From Streptomyces odontomachi (GTDB taxonomy: Bacteria; Actinomycetota; Actinomycetes; Streptomycetales; Streptomycetaceae): DNA of 64,000 bases. The DNA lies in assembly GCF_024435355.1 (NCBI RefSeq), contig NZ_JAMJWG010000002.1:124001-188000 (forward strand). Direction: 5' to 3'. The notes under the pieces were generated by a model. It ran no database searches. It was not told where the DNA came from and worked only from the letters and a program-made list of their open reading frames with translations. Position 1 is the stretch's first letter. Every line of letters starts with the position of its first letter. The translations under genes were made by a program, and so were the position numbers. Positions 1-8,849 of this stretch are shown here, piece after piece.

Positions 1-629
1 GGCTTGCCGGTGCCGCCGTGCCGGTCGAAGGCGTCGAGCAGTTCCCGCTTCGGCTCGGTGGCGATCACCAGGTCGGCCAGCCGGCCGGCGACCTCGCAGG
101 AGCGCTCGCCCGAGACGGCGACACCGATCGGCGGCGGCTGCTCGGGCAGGTCCCAGAGCTTGGCCGACGTGACGTCGAAGTGGTCACCGTGGTGGGTGAC
201 GTAGCCACCGGAGAAGAGGGAGCGGATGATGCCCACCGCCTCATCGAGCATGGCGATGCGCACGTGGGCGGCCGGCCAGCCGCGCCCCACCACGTGCTCG
301 TTGAGGTTCTCCCCCGAGCCGAGGCCGAGCCGGAAGCGGCCCTCGGACAGCAGCTGGAGGGTGGCCGCCTGCTGTGCGACGACGGCCGGGTGGTAGCGCG
401 TGGTCGGGCAGGTCACGTAGGTCATCAGGGGGATGCGGGAGGTGGCCTGGGCCGCGGCGCCGAGCACGCTCCAGGCGTACGGGGAGTGCCCCTGGGACGC
501 CAGCCACGGGAAGTAGTGGTCCGACGTCACGGAGAAGTCGAAGCCGACCTGCTCGGCGGCCACGACGTGCTCGACGAGCGCGCGGGGCCCCGCCTGCTCC
601 GTCATCATCGTGTATCCGATGCGCACCAT
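1..629 (-). CDS. LLM-class F420-dependent oxidoreductase (3' end cut by window)
   Basis: The minus-strand frame starts at ATG 629 (MVRIGYTMMTEQAGP) and stays open to base 1, so about 209 N-terminal residues are present. The segment has the luciferase-like TIM-barrel layout: an early SDHYFPW stretch, then YHPAVVAQQAATL and RFRLGLGSGENLNEHVVG. The last is typical of the TIGR03557 branch of F420-dependent enzymes related to glucose-6-phosphate dehydrogenase. Such proteins oxidise or reduce small substrates with cofactor F420 in the cytosol. The substrate cannot be read from sequence. The gene stands alone at its 5' side, and the next gene lies on the other strand. Confidence 0.85.
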   Translation of the reverse strand, partial: MVRIGYTMMTEQAGPRALVEHVVAAEQVGFDFSVTSDHYFPWLASQGHSPYAWSVLGAAAQATSRIPLMTYVTCPTTRYHPAVVAQQAATLQLLSEGRFRLGLGSGENLNEHVVGRGWPAAHVRIAMLDEAVGIIRSLFSGGYVTHHGDHFDVTSAKLWDLPEQPPPIGVAVSGERSCEVAGRLADLVIATEPKRELLDAFDRHGGTGK

Positions 630-787
630 TGCGTCCGTGTTGCCCGCGGCGCCCGAGCGAAACCCCCGTCTCGACCGCCACGCGGAAGCCCGTCAGCGGA
701 TGGTGGAGCCGGCCGGGAACGGTGGCCGACGGGTCGTCACGTATGACCGGGCCGCGGCGGGGCATCAGCAACCCCGAGGTGATATTC

Positions 788-958
788 ATGCTTCCGCTTA
801 TTTTGGTACTGCTTCTGGCCCTTCTGCTCTTTGGTGCTGGTTTCGCACTGAAGGCGCTCTGGTGGATCGCCGTGATCGTCCTCGTCGTGTGGCTGCTCGG
901 GTTCGTGGTTCGCCCCGGTGCCGGCAGTGGGCGTCGGGGTCGCTGGTACCGGTGGTAG
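788..958 (+). CDS. Small hydrophobic membrane peptide (56 aa)
   Basis: This 56-residue protein consists of two closely packed hydrophobic stretches (LILVLLLALLLFGAGFALKA and LWWIAVIVLVVWLLGFVV) followed by a short basic, aromatic tail ending RGRWYRW. It starts at ATG 788 with a GAGGTG ribosome site eight bases upstream. Streptomyces genomes carry many near-identical peptides annotated only as 'hydrophobic protein'. Their function is unknown to me. It is probably an inner-membrane hairpin with its tail in the cytosol. A strong hairpin terminator follows 22 bases after the stop, so it is likely monocistronic. Confidence 0.8.
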   Translation: MLPLILVLLLALLLFGAGFALKALWWIAVIVLVVWLLGFVVRPGAGSGRRGRWYRW

Positions 959-980
959 CGCGGCCGGCCGCCATGGCAAG

Positions 981-1019
981 GGTGCCGTATCGGACAACTC
1001 CGATGTCCGATACGGCACC
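981..1019 (+). terminator. Perfect 16-bp hairpin terminator
   Basis: GGTGCCGTATCGGACA (981-996) pairs perfectly with 1004-1019 across a 7-nt loop. There is no U-tract, as is usual in Streptomyces. It lies directly after the small hydrophobic gene. Confidence 0.8.
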
Positions 1020-1197
1020 TGCCTTTCGAGCCGGGACGGGGCCATGTCCCGCTCCCTTCTCCGCATAAGTTGCACGTCACCTGCTGGCCGGGCGAAGAGA
1101 TCAGGGGCAGGATGGGCCGTGGCCGTCGTCAGTGGATCATCGGACGGGCCGGCAACACTTGGCCGAAGACGCACCCCACGAGCGGCACCGGCAACGT

Positions 1198-1249
1198 GGT
1201 GGGGGCACCTCCCCCACTGCCCTGAACAGGCGTGGGAGGTGCCCCCACC
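1198..1249. repeat. Inverted repeat, 16-bp arms
   Basis: GGTGGGGGCACCTCCC (1198-1213) is the exact reverse complement of 1234-1249, with a 20-nt loop. Repeats of this GGGGGCACCTCCC type are scattered through Streptomyces chromosomes. Here it sits about 60 bases before the FHA gene start, so it could limit read-through into that gene or shape its leader. Confidence 0.65.
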
Positions 1250-1309
1250 CACGCCCTTCAGGCAGTGGGTGAGCGTGCCCGGGCCGGCATGGACCTCTTG
1301 GGGAGCAAC

Positions 1310-2806
1310 ATGAAGCAGACCGCCGAGTCGAGGGTCACCCTGTCCGTGCTGAAGGGACCGGCGCAGGGCAGCGAGTTCGTCTACGGGGAGCGCACCACCT
1401 GCGTGGTGGGGCGGGCCGCCGAGTGCCGGCCCCGGCTGACCCGGGACGACCCGCACGTGTCGCGGCACCACTGCCTGTTGGACATCAATCCGCCCGACGT
1501 CCGGGTGCGTGACTTCGGCGGCCCGCACGGCACGTTCGTCAACGGCGAGGAACTCGGCGGCCCGGCCGGTTCCGGCACGGGGCCCGGCTTTCTCGAGCGG
1601 GACCTGGTCGACGGTGACGAGCTGCGCCTGGGTTCCACGCTGCTGCGGGTCGGCATCCCGTCCGCGCACCGCACGGCGACGGTCGTCGGCTGTGCCCACT
1701 GCGGCCAGAAAACGCCCGGGGCAGCCGGCCGGTTCGGTGACCGGATCTGCGGCACCTGCCGGGCTCGGCCCCTGGATGTGGTGCGCGGGCTGCTGTTACG
1801 CGCTGCTGCGGACGACGGCCTCGCGCAGCTGCGCGACTACGAGGTGGTGCGCGCCCTGCGCCGCTCCGGGCCGGCCCTGGTGTGCCTGGCCCGGCACCGT
1901 GGCACGGGCGCGCACGCCGTGCTCACCGTGCTGCTGGCCGAGGTCGCCGTGGACGGGCGGGCGCGCGCGGCCTTCCTGCGCGAGATGGCACGGGTCCGCG
2001 GCCTGCGCCACGCCAACGTGGTCGGCTGGCACCATGCCGGGGCGTTCGGCGCAGCGCTCTGCCTGACCTGCGACTACCACCCGGGACACACGCTGGAGGA
2101 GCTGCTGGCGGCACGGGGTGGCACGCTGCCGCCGGCGCAGGCGGTCGGCATCGCCGTGCAGATCCTGGACGGACTCGGCCACGCCCACGCGATGCGGCTG
2201 CCGCCCGGCGACGGCGACGACGCTCCCGACGGTGTGCCCGGTGTCCTGGTGCACGGCGCGATCAGACCGTCGAACATCCTGCTCACGTGGGACCGGGCCG
2301 GCGACCCTCAGCGCCTCCCCCCGACCGAACCGGACCTTCCGGCAGCGGGGCACGCCCTTGCGGGCCCGGGCGATGCTTCCCTGGCGGCGAAGGCGCATCC
2401 AGGTGCGGCACCCGCGGTCAGGATCGCCGGTTTCGGGCTCGCCCGGGCCTTCGACCGGTCGGGGCTCTCGGGGCTGACCCGCACCGGCGCCGTCGCACGC
2501 GGCCTCGCCTACGCGCCCCGCACCCAGCTGGCCGACCACTCCTACGCCCGCCCCGAGGCGGATGTGTGGGCGACCGCCGCCACCCTGTACCGCATGCTCA
2601 CCGGCACCCCACCACGGGAGTTCCCACCCTTCTCGGACCCCCTCGTGGTGCTGCTGAGGGAGCCGCCCGTCCCGGTCCGGCGGCGGTGTGCCGCGGTGCC
2701 CAAGCGGCTGGCGCAGGTGGTCGACGCGGCGCTGATCGACAGCCCGCGCATCGTCACCACCCGGGCCGACGAGTTCAGGGCCGCCCTGCTGGCGGCACTC
2801 GGCTGA
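1310..2806 (+). CDS. FHA domain / zinc ribbon / pseudokinase protein
   Basis: The protein has 498 residues. An FHA domain occupies about 10-118 (GR 34-35, SRHH 51-54, NG 78-79) and should bind phosphothreonine. A C-x2-C...C-x2-C zinc ribbon lies at 128-150. A Hanks-type kinase fold follows from about 175 to the end. All three catalytic signatures are lost: the VAxK lysine is Thr206, HRD is HGA (Ala317), and DFG is GFG (Gly374). A low-complexity stretch of about 40 residues is inserted at 328-368. The late DVWATAATLYRMLTG helix is kept, so the fold is probably intact but catalytically dead. Start ATG 1310 has GGGAG six bases upstream; an open frame extends further 5' without a better site. Leu163 uses a TTA codon (1796-1798), suggesting bldA dependence. 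Likely role: phosphoprotein-binding scaffold; partner unknown. Confidence 0.8.
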   Translation: MKQTAESRVTLSVLKGPAQGSEFVYGERTTCVVGRAAECRPRLTRDDPHVSRHHCLLDINPPDVRVRDFGGPHGTFVNGEELGGPAGSGTGPGFLERDLVDGDELRLGSTLLRVGIPSAHRTATVVGCAHCGQKTPGAAGRFGDRICGTCRARPLDVVRGLLLRAAADDGLAQLRDYEVVRALRRSGPALVCLARHRGTGAHAVLTVLLAEVAVDGRARAAFLREMARVRGLRHANVVGWHHAGAFGAALCLTCDYHPGHTLEELLAARGGTLPPAQAVGIAVQILDGLGHAHAMRLPPGDGDDAPDGVPGVLVHGAIRPSNILLTWDRAGDPQRLPPTEPDLPAAGHALAGPGDASLAAKAHPGAAPAVRIAGFGLARAFDRSGLSGLTRTGAVARGLAYAPRTQLADHSYARPEADVWATAATLYRMLTGTPPREFPPFSDPLVVLLREPPVPVRRRCAAVPKRLAQVVDAALIDSPRIVTTRADEFRAALLAALG

Positions 2807-2854
2807 CAGCTGACACCCGCCGGGCACGAAGTGGCCCGCCGAACTCCCCCGGCG

Positions 2855-3247
2855 TCACCGTGTCGTGCCGGACCCACCGCTACCGAAGGACCCGCTGGAA
2901 CCGGGGCTCCACTTCCTGCTCCGCTGGTCGCTGCTGCGCCTGCTGGGGGCGTTCCCGAAGCCCGGGATCTCGTGCGGGGTGAGCCGGTCCCGCTCCTCGT
3001 AACGCGGCATCTCGTCGTACTCGCGGTGTTCACTGGACTCGTGGACGGGTCCCTCGTCGGGGAGGTGTCCGTGCTCCTGCGGACCCGGCACGGGTGGCTC
3101 CCGCACCATCCACCGCCTGCCGAGCCAGAACCCCCACAGCAGCAGGCCGGCCACGATCAGCGCCCCGAAGAAGGCCCCCAGGATGGCCAGGACCTTCGGA
3201 AAGGCCACGACCATCGCTGCGCCCAGTTCCGTGTTCCATGCAGTCAT
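2855..3247 (-). CDS. DUF6479 family membrane protein
   Basis: This protein of 130 residues has one N-terminal transmembrane helix (about 10-40, VLAILGAFFGALIVAGLLLW). A basic anchor and a hydrophilic tail follow, with the DUF6479 hallmarks DEMPR, LTPHEI and a Ser/Gly-rich SGSFGSGGSG end. The family is found in streptomycetes and its role is unknown. The charged tail probably faces the cytosol. Start ATG 3247 lacks a clear ribosome site, so an internal start is possible. It is convergent with the FHA gene and divergent from the GST-like gene. Confidence 0.75.
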   Translation of the reverse strand: MTAWNTELGAAMVVAFPKVLAILGAFFGALIVAGLLLWGFWLGRRWMVREPPVPGPQEHGHLPDEGPVHESSEHREYDEMPRYEERDRLTPHEIPGFGNAPSRRSSDQRSRKWSPGSSGSFGSGGSGTTR

Positions 3248-3464
3248 GGGCGTCGAGTACCCGGGAACCCTGCGGTCAGACAGACCGGTGGGACCGTCGC
3301 CGCCGGCGGAGATCAGCCGGACAAGACGCGCCGGGCTGAGGACGTCGGTGCGCGCACCGACGTACGCTCAACAGGGAGCGCACGCCCGGCACCGCCATGA
3401 CCTGGTCGAAGGCGGCACCTGGCCGCACGGTGGTGTGCGGCGCCTTCGGGGAAGGAGTCCGGAC

Positions 3465-4559
3465 ATGAGCAACCCCGTCACGGAACAGACCGGCACCGAC
3501 ACGGCCGGCACGGACACGGCCGGCACAGCCGCAGCCGCAGCCGGCGCGGAGAAGACCGGCAACGAGGCGTACGGGAAGAAGCCGTTCAAGCGGTCGAAGA
3601 GCCATTTCGCGGACCGGATCACGGCCGACGGCAGGGACGGCTGGCCGGTGGAGGCCGGGCGGTACCGGCTGGTGGTGAGCCGGGCCTGCCCCTGGGCGAG
3701 CCGGGCGGTGATCTCCCGACGGCTGCTCGGCCTGGAGGACGCCCTGTCGCTGGCCGTCACCGACCCCATCCAGGACGACCGCAGCTGGCGTTTCACGCTG
3801 GATCCCGACGACCGGGACCCGGTGCTCGGCATCCGCTTCCTCAGCGAGGCCTACGACGCGCGCGAAACGGGCTACCCGGGCGGTGTCAGCGTGCCCGCGG
3901 TCGTCGACGTCCCCAGCGGCCGGCTGGTCACCAACGACTTCCAGCAGATCACCCTGGACCTCGCCACCGAGTGGCGCGCCCTGCACCGGTCGGGCGCCCC
4001 CGACCTGTACCCCGAGCCGCTGCGCGACGAGATCGACGAGGTCATGGACGGCATCTACCGCGACGTCAACAACGGCGTGTACCGGTCCGGCTTCGCCACC
4101 ACGCAGGCCGGCTACGAGGAGGCGTGCCTGGCGCTCTTCCGGCGGCTCGAGGAGGTCTCGCAGCGGCTCGCGAACCGCCGCTACCTGGTGGGTGACACCA
4201 TCACGGAAGCGGACATCCGGTTGTTCACGACACTGGTGCGGTTCGACGTCGTGTACCACGGCCACTTCAAGTGCAACCGCTGGAAGCTGGCCGAGGACCC
4301 GGTGCTGTGGGCCTACTCCCGTGACCTGTTCCAGACGCCCGGTTTCGGCGACACCGTCGACTTCGACCACGTCAAGCGGCACTACTACCAGGTCCACACC
4401 GGCATCAACCCCACCGGCATCGTCGCCCTCGGCCCGGACCTGTCGGCCTGGCTCACGCCGCACCACCGCGAGCAGTTGGGCGGGCGCCCGTTCGGCGACG
4501 GCACACCGCCGGGTCCGGTGGCCGCCGGCGAGGAGGTGCCGGCCGCGGGGCGGCCCTGA
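3465..4559 (+). CDS. Glutathione S-transferase family protein (xi-class, YqjG-like)
   Basis: The protein has 364 residues. A thioredoxin-like N-terminal domain carries the xi-class signature SRACPWASR with the reactive Cys75. The all-helical C-terminal GST domain follows (about 180-330, including LVGDTITEADIRLFTTLVRF). Xi-class enzymes reduce glutathionyl-hydroquinones; actinomycetes generally use mycothiol, so the true thiol here is uncertain. Start ATG 3465 has GAAGGAG ten bases upstream. Residues 8-24 are a TDTAG-type low-complexity segment encoded by a 15-nt tandem repeat (3492-3521). The stop is four bases from the end of the convergent MFS gene, so there is no room for a separate terminator. 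Confidence 0.88.
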   Translation: MSNPVTEQTGTDTAGTDTAGTAAAAAGAEKTGNEAYGKKPFKRSKSHFADRITADGRDGWPVEAGRYRLVVSRACPWASRAVISRRLLGLEDALSLAVTDPIQDDRSWRFTLDPDDRDPVLGIRFLSEAYDARETGYPGGVSVPAVVDVPSGRLVTNDFQQITLDLATEWRALHRSGAPDLYPEPLRDEIDEVMDGIYRDVNNGVYRSGFATTQAGYEEACLALFRRLEEVSQRLANRRYLVGDTITEADIRLFTTLVRFDVVYHGHFKCNRWKLAEDPVLWAYSRDLFQTPGFGDTVDFDHVKRHYYQVHTGINPTGIVALGPDLSAWLTPHHREQLGGRPFGDGTPPGPVAAGEEVPAAGRP

Positions 4560-4563
4560 CCGG

Positions 4564-5799
4564 TCAGCGGGCAGTCCCGCCGGCCGGCGCGGACTCGCCC
4601 GGTACCGGGGGCCGGCGCAGCACGTACAGCCCGACCGATGCCACCACCGCCATCACGCAGGCCGTGAAGACCAGGCCGGCGGCGCGCAGCCCGAGCTCCA
4701 CGGCCAGCGCGCCGACGCCGACCACCGGCAGGGAGATGCCCAGGTAGGCGACGACGAAGAAGGACGAGATGGTGCCGGCCCTGCGGTCCGCGGGTGCGGC
4801 CTGGCCCACCGCGGTGAGTGCGGCCCGGAATCCGAGCCCCTGGCCGAGCCCTCCGCACACCGCCCCGGCGACCAGCAGGTCCAGGGTGCGCAGCGCGAGC
4901 GACGCGGCCACCAGCAGCAGGCCGGCGATCAGCACCAGGCATCCGACGGGCAGCGCGCGATGGGAGCCCACCCGGACGGTCAGCGCCTGGCCGACGGTCG
5001 AACCCAGGAAGACGCTGAAGACCACGGTGCCGGAGACCGCCAGGTTCGTGACGCCCAGGGTCTGCGCCACGAAGCTCGGAGCGACCGCGGTGAACAGGCC
5101 CAGCAGGGCGAACCCGGCGAACGCCGCCAACGCGGTCGCCGTGAACACCCCCCGCACCTCGGCGGGCACCTTGAGCCCCGGCGGCCGGGGCGGCCACGCC
5201 GGCCCGGCGCGCCGCACCGGCTCCGGCAGCCACAGGACGACCAGGCACGAGACGGCCAGCAGCGCGAGGTGCACGAGATACGGCAGGCGCAGCGGCCAGG
5301 GCCCGTACTGGGCGAGCACCCCGGCCAGGGGCGGGCCGCAGCCGAGGCCGCCCATGTTGGCCGCGGTCGCGGCGAGTGAGGCACGGGACTCATGGCCGGG
5401 GGGCGCGAGCTCCATCACGGTGGCGGTGGCGGCCCCGCTCAACAGCCCGGCCGCGAAGCCGGACAGTAGCCGGCCGGCGAAGAGGGACGGCAGCCCGCTC
5501 TCGAAGACGAAGCACAGCGCGCTGGCCGCGGACAGCGCCAGCGCGACCAGCAGCACCGGCCGCCGCCCCACCCGGTCGGAGAAGTCACCCACCGTGAGCA
5601 GGACCCCGATCACTCCGACGGCGTACGCGGCGAAGACCACCGTCACCACCAGCTCGGAGAAGCCGATCTCGGCGCGGTAGAGCCCGTAGAGCGGGGTGGG
5701 CAGGGTCATGCCCGCCATGCCGACCGCGAATACTGCCGCCGCCGCGAGGTAACCGGACCTGTAGCCCGTACGCTCACTGCCCCGCTGACGGTACCTCAC
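4564..5799 (-). CDS. MFS transporter
   Basis: The product is 411 residues with about 12 hydrophobic segments. The MFS loop signature is GDFSDRVGRRPVLL, between helices 2 and 3, and a second-half counterpart follows. The family moves small molecules or drugs by proton coupling across the cytoplasmic membrane; the substrate is not readable. GTG 5799 is chosen because GGAG lies four bases upstream and the first helix (AAAAVFAVGMAGMTLPTPLY) follows about 15 residues later. The frame stays open to 6036, but that part is arginine/proline-rich and not membrane-like. It is divergent from the CDF gene across a 194-bp gap. Confidence 0.85.
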   Translation of the reverse strand: MRYRQRGSERTGYRSGYLAAAAVFAVGMAGMTLPTPLYGLYRAEIGFSELVVTVVFAAYAVGVIGVLLTVGDFSDRVGRRPVLLVALALSAASALCFVFESGLPSLFAGRLLSGFAAGLLSGAATATVMELAPPGHESRASLAATAANMGGLGCGPPLAGVLAQYGPWPLRLPYLVHLALLAVSCLVVLWLPEPVRRAGPAWPPRPPGLKVPAEVRGVFTATALAAFAGFALLGLFTAVAPSFVAQTLGVTNLAVSGTVVFSVFLGSTVGQALTVRVGSHRALPVGCLVLIAGLLLVAASLALRTLDLLVAGAVCGGLGQGLGFRAALTAVGQAAPADRRAGTISSFFVVAYLGISLPVVGVGALAVELGLRAAGLVFTACVMAVVASVGLYVLRRPPVPGESAPAGGTAR

Positions 5800-5993
5800 G
5801 CGCTCCACGGTACGAGCGACGTCGCGGACCCTCGCAAGAGGCGGGGCGGAGATCACCGGGCCGGCCCAGCGCAGCGGCGGCCACCGGACGGACGGCCCGG
5901 CGCTGGCGGAGCCCACGACGGGCTCCGGTGGGCCACGTTCGCAGCCCCGCACCGGGCGCGGGCTGCCGGCACCAGGGGAGGCAGGGGTAACGG

Positions 5994-6962
5994 ATGACCT
6001 CGGACAGCAGGACACGGCTGACCGTGCTGGTGGCACTCGGCGCGAACCTGGTGATCGCCGTGGCGAAGGCGGTGGGCGGGCTGATCTCCTCCTCGCCCGC
6101 GCTGCTGTCGGAGGCGGCGCACTCGGTCGCCGACAGCCTCAACGAGGTGTTCCTGCTGGCCGCACTGGCCCGCAGCCGCCGACCCGCCGACCACCGGCAT
6201 CCCTTCGGCTACGGCAAGGAGCGCTACTTCTGGTCGCTGCTCGCGGCGGTCGGCATCTTCGTGATGGGGGGTTGCTTCTCGTTCCTCCAGGGCTTCGACG
6301 CGCTGCGTACCGGCGCCCAGGAGTCGCACGGCGGATATGTGGCCGGGCTGGTCGTGCTCGGTGTGGCGCTGGTCTTCGAGGCCGGTTCGCTCCTTCGGGC
6401 GCTGCTCCAGGTGCGCCAGGAGCCCGGCTCGACGGCGTTGCACGATCCGGCGCTGCGGACGGTGATCGCGGAGGACGGCACCGCGGTACTGGGTGTGACG
6501 CTGGCACTGGTGGGGATGGGCCTGCACATGATCACCGGGCAGGTCGTCTGGGAGGCGGCCGCGTCCTTCGCCATCGGCGCGCTGCTCGTGTACGTCGCCT
6601 ACCGGCTCGGCCGGGACGCGCGGGAGCAGTTGATCGGTCAGGCGGTCGATCCCGAGTTGCGCGGGAAGATCCGCGCGCTGCTGGCGGACCAGCCGGAGAT
6701 CGACCGGGTGGACGAGCTGCTGACCATGCGGCTCGGCCTCGATTCGACCCTGGTGGCCGCCCGTATCGACCTCGCGCCCAACATCGACAGCGAGGTCGTC
6801 GAACTCGCCTCGGAACGCATCAAGAAATCAATTGCGGATTCCGTATCGGAAGCCGATCAGATCTTCCTCGACGTGACCGAAGCCCCGCCCCCGCGCCGCA
6901 CCGGGCCCGAAGATCGAAACGCACCGGTCCGGGTGAACGAGACGCAGGAACAGGCGAACTGA
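5994..6962 (+). CDS. Cation diffusion facilitator (CDF) metal exporter
   Basis: The protein has 322 residues and five or six transmembrane helices. Helix 2 has the CDF metal site in AHSVADSLNEVF, and helix 5 has the partner region (AEDGTAVLGV). A cytosolic ferredoxin-like C-terminal domain lies at about 210-300 (VDELLTMRLGLDSTLVAARI). CDF proteins export Zn, Fe, Mn or related divalent cations by proton antiport. The missing histidine-rich loop leaves the metal unclear. Start ATG 5994 is preceded by GGGAGGCAGGGG. The last 25 residues are hydrophilic and variable. No metal regulator is adjacent. Confidence 0.9.
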   Translation: MTSDSRTRLTVLVALGANLVIAVAKAVGGLISSSPALLSEAAHSVADSLNEVFLLAALARSRRPADHRHPFGYGKERYFWSLLAAVGIFVMGGCFSFLQGFDALRTGAQESHGGYVAGLVVLGVALVFEAGSLLRALLQVRQEPGSTALHDPALRTVIAEDGTAVLGVTLALVGMGLHMITGQVVWEAAASFAIGALLVYVAYRLGRDAREQLIGQAVDPELRGKIRALLADQPEIDRVDELLTMRLGLDSTLVAARIDLAPNIDSEVVELASERIKKSIADSVSEADQIFLDVTEAPPPRRTGPEDRNAPVRVNETQEQAN

Positions 6963-7388
6963 CATGGCGTCATCGCCTTTGCGGAGCCGCTTCGGCCGAA
7001 TGCACGGCGCCGGCGGTGGATATCGGCAGGGTGATTGCCCTTGAAAGGCATGTCCTCTTTTCGCATTCACGTACGACCGGACGGGCCCGGGGCCGTCGCA
7101 CCCCTCACTCTTGGACGGTAGCCCTTGCCCACCTCACTTGTTTGCCCCGCGCGGGCTGTGTCAGGGTGAACCGCGTTCACGCAACGCGGGTCAGGGCCGG
7201 ACCTGCTCGCCCGCTCGCTACTCCCACCGCTCTGCACCGTGCATTCGGGGTGCCGAGCCGGCCTGCTTTCGCCCCGCGGACTGGTTTTCCCCGCCACCGG
7301 AACAGAAATGACAGCCACACCATCGGGGATCGTGCGTCTTTGTCGGCCTGAACCCTGCGCTTTGCTTCGCCTCGTAAGGAAAGCCTCT
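6963..7388. other. Gene-free stretch with a small hairpin
   Basis: These 426 bases have no convincing coding frame. A hairpin (CCGCGTT 7171-7177 with AACGCGG 7183-7189) sits between two TCAGGG copies. The sequence is less GC-rich than its surroundings, as expected of a leader or promoter region for the sigma-like gene. Confidence 0.4.
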
Positions 7389-8759
7389 GTGCTCACCCCC
7401 CACTCGCCGCTCCCGCCCTACCCTCCCGGACCGCGGCCCGATCCGAGCGAGTCCGACCCGTGGCTCGCCGCCTCGCTCCGGTCGCCTTCCTGGGCCGCGG
7501 ACCCCTATCCGCTGGCGGCGCTGCTGGAGCGCCACTGGGAGCCGGTGTACGACTTCGCCGTGCTGTGCGCGCCCACCACGGGCCACCCGGCGGCGGCACT
7601 GGCGGCGGCTGCCGTGCACCAGGTGCTCAAGGCCCTGGAACGCTCGGGTCCTGTTGCGGCGCTGCGTCCCCTCCTGCTCATGGCGGTACGGGACACGGCC
7701 GCCGAGTGGGCCACGGAACGGCAGCCGTCGGCCGGGTCATCGCCGCTCGGGTCCGCGTGCCCGTTGCCCGCGGGTAACGGCACCTCCAAGGCCGCGGACA
7801 CCCGTGCCACCGCCGGTGCGGCGCAGCAGGCCGGCGCCCCGGCGGGGCTGCCCACCGACCCCGGTGACCGGCGGATCGCACGGCACGCCTTCGACTCCCT
7901 GCCGCCGGTGGGGCAGTGCCTGCTGTGGCACACCGCCGTCGAGGGCGAGCCCGTCTGGGTACCGGCCACGTTGCTGGCTCTGGACATCGGGACGGCGTTG
8001 ACCGAACTCGAAAAGGCCCGGGGACAGTTCAAGGCGGGGCTGTTGCACTGGCACACGGACCTCGCCGAGCACGCTGCCTGCCGCTTCTACAACCGGCTGC
8101 TCGACACCCAGCCGCGCGGCCGGGCCTTCCTGCCGGACGTGCGACACCACGTGTTCGGCTGCACGCACTGCGCGGGCGTCGTGACGCAGCTGGAGCTGTA
8201 CCGCCGCCGGCCCGGGGCACTGCTGGCCCAGGCCGTGCTCGGCCCGCCGGCTGCCGACTACCTCGCCTCGCGGCCCGGCCGGCGCCCGCACCACGCCGAC
8301 GGAGCGGGCGCAGCCGAGGAGTCCGGGGCGCCCGCCGTGCCGGTGGCCGCGCAGCCGGCGCGCACGGGCCGCGGCAGGCGCTCCGGGCGGCACCGCCTGA
8401 TGCCGGCGGTCACCGCACCCCGGCAGCTGCCGCCCGCCCGACCCGCGTCGAGGGTGCTGCGCACCGGCGCAGGGCTCGCTTCGGCCTGTGCGCTGGGCGC
8501 GATGCTGGCGGCCGCGCTGTGGCCGTCGGGCGGCGCCGGTGGGGCGGTGCCGCCGGGGGACGCGGGCGGCGCGCCCACCGAGTCCGGCACGCCCGACGCG
8601 GAGGCACCGCCCGCGGACGCGGTGCCCGTGTCCACCCCGGACGGAGCCGGCTCGGACGCCACGACGCGACCGGTCGCCGGGGCGCGATCGCCGTTCGGGG
8701 CGGGCCGGTCACTGCGCGGGGAGCCGGACGACCCCGCCCTGCGGTCGGGCGACAGCTGA
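7389..8759 (+). CDS. Sigma-factor-like protein with ZAS zinc motif and membrane anchor
   Basis: The product is 456 residues. The N-terminal third (PYPLAALLERHWEPVYDFAV) resembles sigma-70 region 2. A helical section (FDSLPPVGQCLLWHTAVEGE) resembles region 4 with a degraded helix-turn-helix. It is followed by HVFGCTHC (H254, C258, C261), the HxxxCxxC motif of zinc-containing anti-sigma factors. A basic linker leads to one transmembrane helix (about 358-378, TGAGLASACALGAMLAAALW). The acidic Pro/Ala-rich tail should be outside the cell. The combination suggests a membrane-tethered sigma/anti-sigma fusion, but function is unproven. GTG 7389 has AAGGAAAG six bases before it; ATG 7308 is the alternative. 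Confidence 0.55.
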   Translation: MLTPHSPLPPYPPGPRPDPSESDPWLAASLRSPSWAADPYPLAALLERHWEPVYDFAVLCAPTTGHPAAALAAAAVHQVLKALERSGPVAALRPLLLMAVRDTAAEWATERQPSAGSSPLGSACPLPAGNGTSKAADTRATAGAAQQAGAPAGLPTDPGDRRIARHAFDSLPPVGQCLLWHTAVEGEPVWVPATLLALDIGTALTELEKARGQFKAGLLHWHTDLAEHAACRFYNRLLDTQPRGRAFLPDVRHHVFGCTHCAGVVTQLELYRRRPGALLAQAVLGPPAADYLASRPGRRPHHADGAGAAEESGAPAVPVAAQPARTGRGRRSGRHRLMPAVTAPRQLPPARPASRVLRTGAGLASACALGAMLAAALWPSGGAGGAVPPGDAGGAPTESGTPDAEAPPADAVPVSTPDGAGSDATTRPVAGARSPFGAGRSLRGEPDDPALRSGDS

Positions 8760-8849
8760 GCCACGCTGGACACGGCGGCAGCCGATGCCCGGCCGGGCCG
8801 GACCGGCGCAAGGGGGCGGGCGCCGGAGGTACGGACACTGGAGGTGGTG

